A stretch of DNA of 62,000 nucleotides from Mesostigma viride (taxonomy: Eukaryota > Streptophyta > Mesostigmatophyceae > Mesostigmatales > Mesostigmataceae), in NCBI GenBank assembly GCA_009746045.1, contig RPFO01000552.1, positions 1 through 62,000 on the forward strand, in the 5' to 3' direction. Numbering within the stretch: position 1 is the stretch's first letter; each line of letters starts with the position of its first letter. Positions 58,633 to 62,000 of this stretch are shown in pieces. The notes below the pieces were generated by a model. It ran no database searches, had not been told where the DNA came from, and saw only the letters and a list, made by a program, of their open reading frames with translations. The position numbers and the translations under genes were made by a program.

Positions 58633-59278
58633 AGTTAGCGAACAACCAGAGCTGTGAGCTCCTGGTCTTTCACGCACACAACGGGATGAGCCAAAGTTGC
58701 AAGGCAGCAACCTTTTAACCCGTGCACCAAGCCACGACCACGGTGAGCGGTTCCACGTCCAATGGGGGAGCCTCGGTTCGTGCTTGCCAAGATAGCTGGT
58801 CATCCCCATGACCAAGCTATATCCTTTGCGTTGTTCCTCGTTCCCATCGGCGTGACGAGGCACGTGCAGGCATGCAAGCAAATCCCCAACGTCCACTGGC
58901 ATCAGTGCAGAGCCAGGACGAACTGGATTTGCCTAGACTCTGCAACCTAGGAAGTACAGGACCTGTCACAAGCCTGCAAGGTCTAGTATCCGTGCAGACC
59001 TGTGCCAGCTCCTGTATTCCACCAGCCACAGGCTGCTGCTCCTCTGGTCTACGTGGACCACAGTCACGTGATAGTCAGGCTAAGCCTGTGCAGGCACGGC
59101 CTGCCACGTGTCCTGTCCACTATACCAGAGGACTGTACCCTAGTCGGCCACGGACGGCTAGGACTTCGGGACCTCATATCTTTCTCGTCCCTTGTCTGTT
59201 TCAGGCGGTCAGCACGGCGTTGGAAAGGTCTTTCCAAACAGCATCCACTTAGCATATTGGTTGCCCAAAATGCTAACT
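58633..59278 (-). repeat. 3' LTR of copia B
   Basis: It is 646 bp, on the plus strand AGTTAGCGAAC...AAAATGCTAACT. It keeps bases that the 5' LTR of copy A has lost. Confidence 0.92.
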
Positions 59279-60289
59279 CCAACCCTTTCTTCTTTTGGAG
59301 CTGGACCAGCTTGAGACAAGCCTAACCTTGCTTGTGCCCACTCAGCCACAGACCGCTTGGTCCCTTGAGGTTGATCAGACCTTTGAGGGCCCAGGTTCCT
59401 GCCTCCTTTGGGTAACAACATATCTGCCCTTGGACCAGGCTAGGTGTACTGGCCAGTGAATCAGAGGTCACCCCAGGTTATCCCCTGACCCCTTGGTCAG
59501 CTCCCAACCTTTCCTTGGGAACTTGGTGCTAGATTAAAGTCAAGGCACATTACCTAGTCCAATGGCTGGGATTACAGGATGCCAAGAACGTACTATTGTG
59601 AGTTCCTGATCTTTCACAGTTATCACAGGCGCCCGTTCTTATGGCGCCCGCCTTGGCCAGCCTTTCCCTTTTATGCTCAAAGAGACTCAGGTAGCACCTA
59701 TACAAATACTGCCTTATTGGGGAGCCCATGTCTTCACTGGGTGTTAAGCCCAGGAATCACTCATGCCAGGCTGTGGCTCTGCTGGGGAATTGAACCCCAC
59801 CCCAACCTCCAGGTTTATAGGTGACCTGGAACTTTACACAAGAGAAACATTACAACCATGAGAACAACATGAGAATGACATGACATGATTATGTTTTATT
59901 CAAGCATTATATAACCCAGAATGTGGCCCCCTGGCAACCATGTTCCACATGGTCACACAACCAGGTTCTTTATTAGCAACAGGTTGGAAACAAGCACTAG
60001 AAAACATATATACAGCAACCTGTAAGAACCAACATTCGGGTTGCCCTTGCATGGCCTAACTGTTTGAGGCCAAAGGCGTCGACTTAAGTCCTGGCGACTC
60101 TTCTGAACCCCATGGGGAGGGCCAGGCATGATTCTCAGCTGGTAGGAGTGACATTCCACACCAACTCCTGTCCAGGAGGGTGTACCTAACCCTGAAGGAC
60201 CGGCTGTCAACCAGTAAGCACCAGTCACCACTTGGTACTTTGGTCAAGCAGCCCACTGGGGGCACCCAAGCTGAAGCAAGGCCTGGTCT

Positions 60290-61976
60290 CTATGGCCGCC
60301 CGTGTAAGGGGTCCATGAGCCCACGGAGCAGGGGGTACTGCCTCTCCGCCTTCTCCTCCAGCTTGGTGAGGGCATCTGCAGGGTTGTCCACACCAGGCAC
60401 ATGTTCAATGTGAGCTAGGTAGGACATCTCCTTGAGCAACAAGTAGTCAAGGTCCCTGCTCCTGGCCAGCTGCCTGTGCACAAATTGCACCATGCCCATG
60501 CTATCAGTCCTCACCAGTGTGTGCAGCTGCAACCTACAGGAAGCCACTTGACATAGCTGGTAGAAGAGCTCCCTCAAGTAAAGAGCAGTATGCAGCCCTT
60601 CACAGATTGCCCTGCACTCAGCAATATCACTGCTGGGTGTAACCCTGTTCTGCAACCGACTGTACCAGGTAACAAGTGAGGTGTGATCTTGCTCCAGGGT
60701 AACTAATGCTGCTGCCCTGCCCCTGACCTCTGTGACCTTCCTATTATCCATAGAACTGTCCACATAGAGAACCATGTCAAGGGGCTTGTACAAATCCACA
60801 GGACCCAGTATAAGAGGGGGAGACATCATGACAGCCTGCACCACACTCTCAGCACCCACCTCAACCAGCTGGGAATCAGTAAGTCGACTCAAACCAGCAA
60901 GTCAGGGGCACATATACTTGCAAGCCATGCCAGCATGCCCCTGATGGTAGCACACCTAGCCTGCGTGATGGGCTCCTGCAATGCATCTACAATCTGCTGT
61001 GGGTAGTCCTTACCACCCTCCATCCTGATGAACCACGAGCCCTTGGCTTGGAACAACGTAGCCTGCATGCCACAGAAGACCATAGGCTCATTCTCCACCA
61101 TGTGCTGTATCTTACCCAGCTCAAACCGCTTCTGGATCTTAGCCAAGACAGCCTCAACCCAGTCTGGTGGACCTATGAGATGCAGGTCATCACCATGCAG
61201 TGAGGCAAAGACAGGAAGGCCATTGTGGGACCCTTGGAACAAACAGGGATCCACTGGAGACACAGAAACCCACAAGTATTCTTCAAGAATTTCTCTAGGC
61301 TCTTTCTCCAGATAATGGGACTGGACCTGAGACCTTCCAACCCTTTCAGAATTCTCAGGTACCTGGCCTTTATCTCTGCTCTCCATACAGCAGGTACAGT
61401 CACAAAGAAAGGAGGGATATCTCTCCAAGTCTGCCTAGCCTGATCTTGGTCACCCTTGAGAAAAGCCCTCTTGAAATCAATCAGCACAGAGCTATAGGGC
61501 ACACCCTTAACCAGAAAAGACAGAAATATACACAGCAGAATCCTCCACGTGTCATGCAGCATCCCTGGAGTATAGAGCTCCTCATCTAACAACTGGCCAG
61601 TGCCATGATACTCGGTTACAACTGGTCTGACATGTGGCACCTGGACACCATCTACCTCCTTGAGCTTGAGGACAAACATCAATCTGAGCAGCTGGTGAAC
61701 TTCTGGCAGCTCATCCACAGGTTCTGCACAGTTGGAAACTATCCACTCATGCCCAGAAGCAACAAAGCCAAGAGTCCATGCCTTAGCCATCTTGGGGCTT
61801 TGCATCATCTCGACTAGCTGGCGCCAGGGAATAGGACTGTGAGCAGCTATCTGGTACCTGTTTACCCCTAACTGCCTTGGATCAAAGGTGGTTGGGATTA
61901 TCAACAGGTCCTCAGCTATGGGCTCCTGACCTTGAGGACCCTCAGCTGGCTGACTCCTAACAGCCTTCACCGCCAC
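60290..61976 (-). pseudogene. Copia B pol (RT and RNase H part), two single-base deletions
   Basis: It corresponds to residues about 475-1037 of copy A pol. A T missing near 61266 (GGGTTTCTG for GGGTTTTCTG) and a C missing near 60892 (GGTTTGAG for GGTTCTGAG) split it into three frames. The HGDD active site and RNase H residues are kept. The protease and integrase part lies outside the window. Confidence 0.92.
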
Positions 61977-62000
61977 TGCAAGACCCTGGGAATAGTGATA

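Larger units (their letters stand above)
58633..62000 (-). mobile_element. Ty1/copia-like element B, partial at window edge
   Basis: It is the second copy of the 260-18580 element in reverse orientation: 3' LTR 58633-59278, polypurine tract, 3' UTR and pol to the edge. Its insertion point lies inside the CACTA 2 accessory gene; CCTCC at 58628-58632 should recur past the other LTR. Sequence is nearly identical to copy A where compared. Confidence 0.93.

Overview
The window is repeat-dense nuclear DNA of a photosynthetic eukaryote, most likely a green alga. Genes have GT-AG introns with long pyrimidine tracts, the one convincing host gene is a plastid-type phosphate-translocator-like carrier (34.7-36.2 kb), and the mobile elements are all eukaryotic: CACTA, piggyBac, Ty1/copia and several non-LTR lineages. 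The species cannot be named from the sequence.

Layout. (1) 1-18.6 kb: the 3' end of a LINE is split by a Ty1/copia-like element (260-18580, TSD GTAGT). Its 5' LTR is split in turn by a complete CACTA element (856-10735). (2) 18.6-31.2 kb: stacked LINE 3' ends and an ORF1-only LINE, interrupted at a TTAA by a piggyBac element (20185-28935). The piggyBac contains a reverse-transcriptase gene with a RING finger and an R2-type endonuclease, plus a small inverted-repeat element. (3) 31.5-32.2 kb: CATC/CATG satellite. (4) 34.7-36.2 kb: the translocator-like gene, with a 203-bp LINE stub carrying a 16-bp TSD just downstream. (5) 38.8-40.6 kb: an ORF1-only LINE with an open ORF1. (6) 43.4-45.6 kb: a very young non-autonomous LTR element inside a (CCCA)n array. 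(7) 46.4-47.9 kb: an unrecognised gene with a long Gly-Met repeat. (8) 48.1-51.8 kb: a LINE with AP-endonuclease and reverse transcriptase. (9) 52.0-58.6 kb: a second CACTA element, disrupting a zinc-finger gene and cut by a second copy of the copia element, which runs off the right edge.

The most interesting system is the CACTA family. Both copies have the same architecture: a six-exon Tnp2-like transposase and, divergently transcribed from a palindrome-rich spacer, an accessory gene with a shared N-terminal block, a coiled coil and a proline-rich tail. Termini match (CACTAGGAA.TCGG), but the subterminal repeat arrays differ completely. Both transposase genes share an unexplained reading-frame switch at the same place in exon 1. 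Other notable points are a copia lineage with a protease motif between integrase and reverse transcriptase, a retroelement with an N-terminal RING-H2 finger, and a 3'-terminal hairpin module shared by ORF2-bearing and ORF1-only LINE copies, which suggests mobilisation in trans.

Most mobile-element genes contain single-base frameshifts. These may be real decay or residual assembly error; the sequence alone cannot decide.
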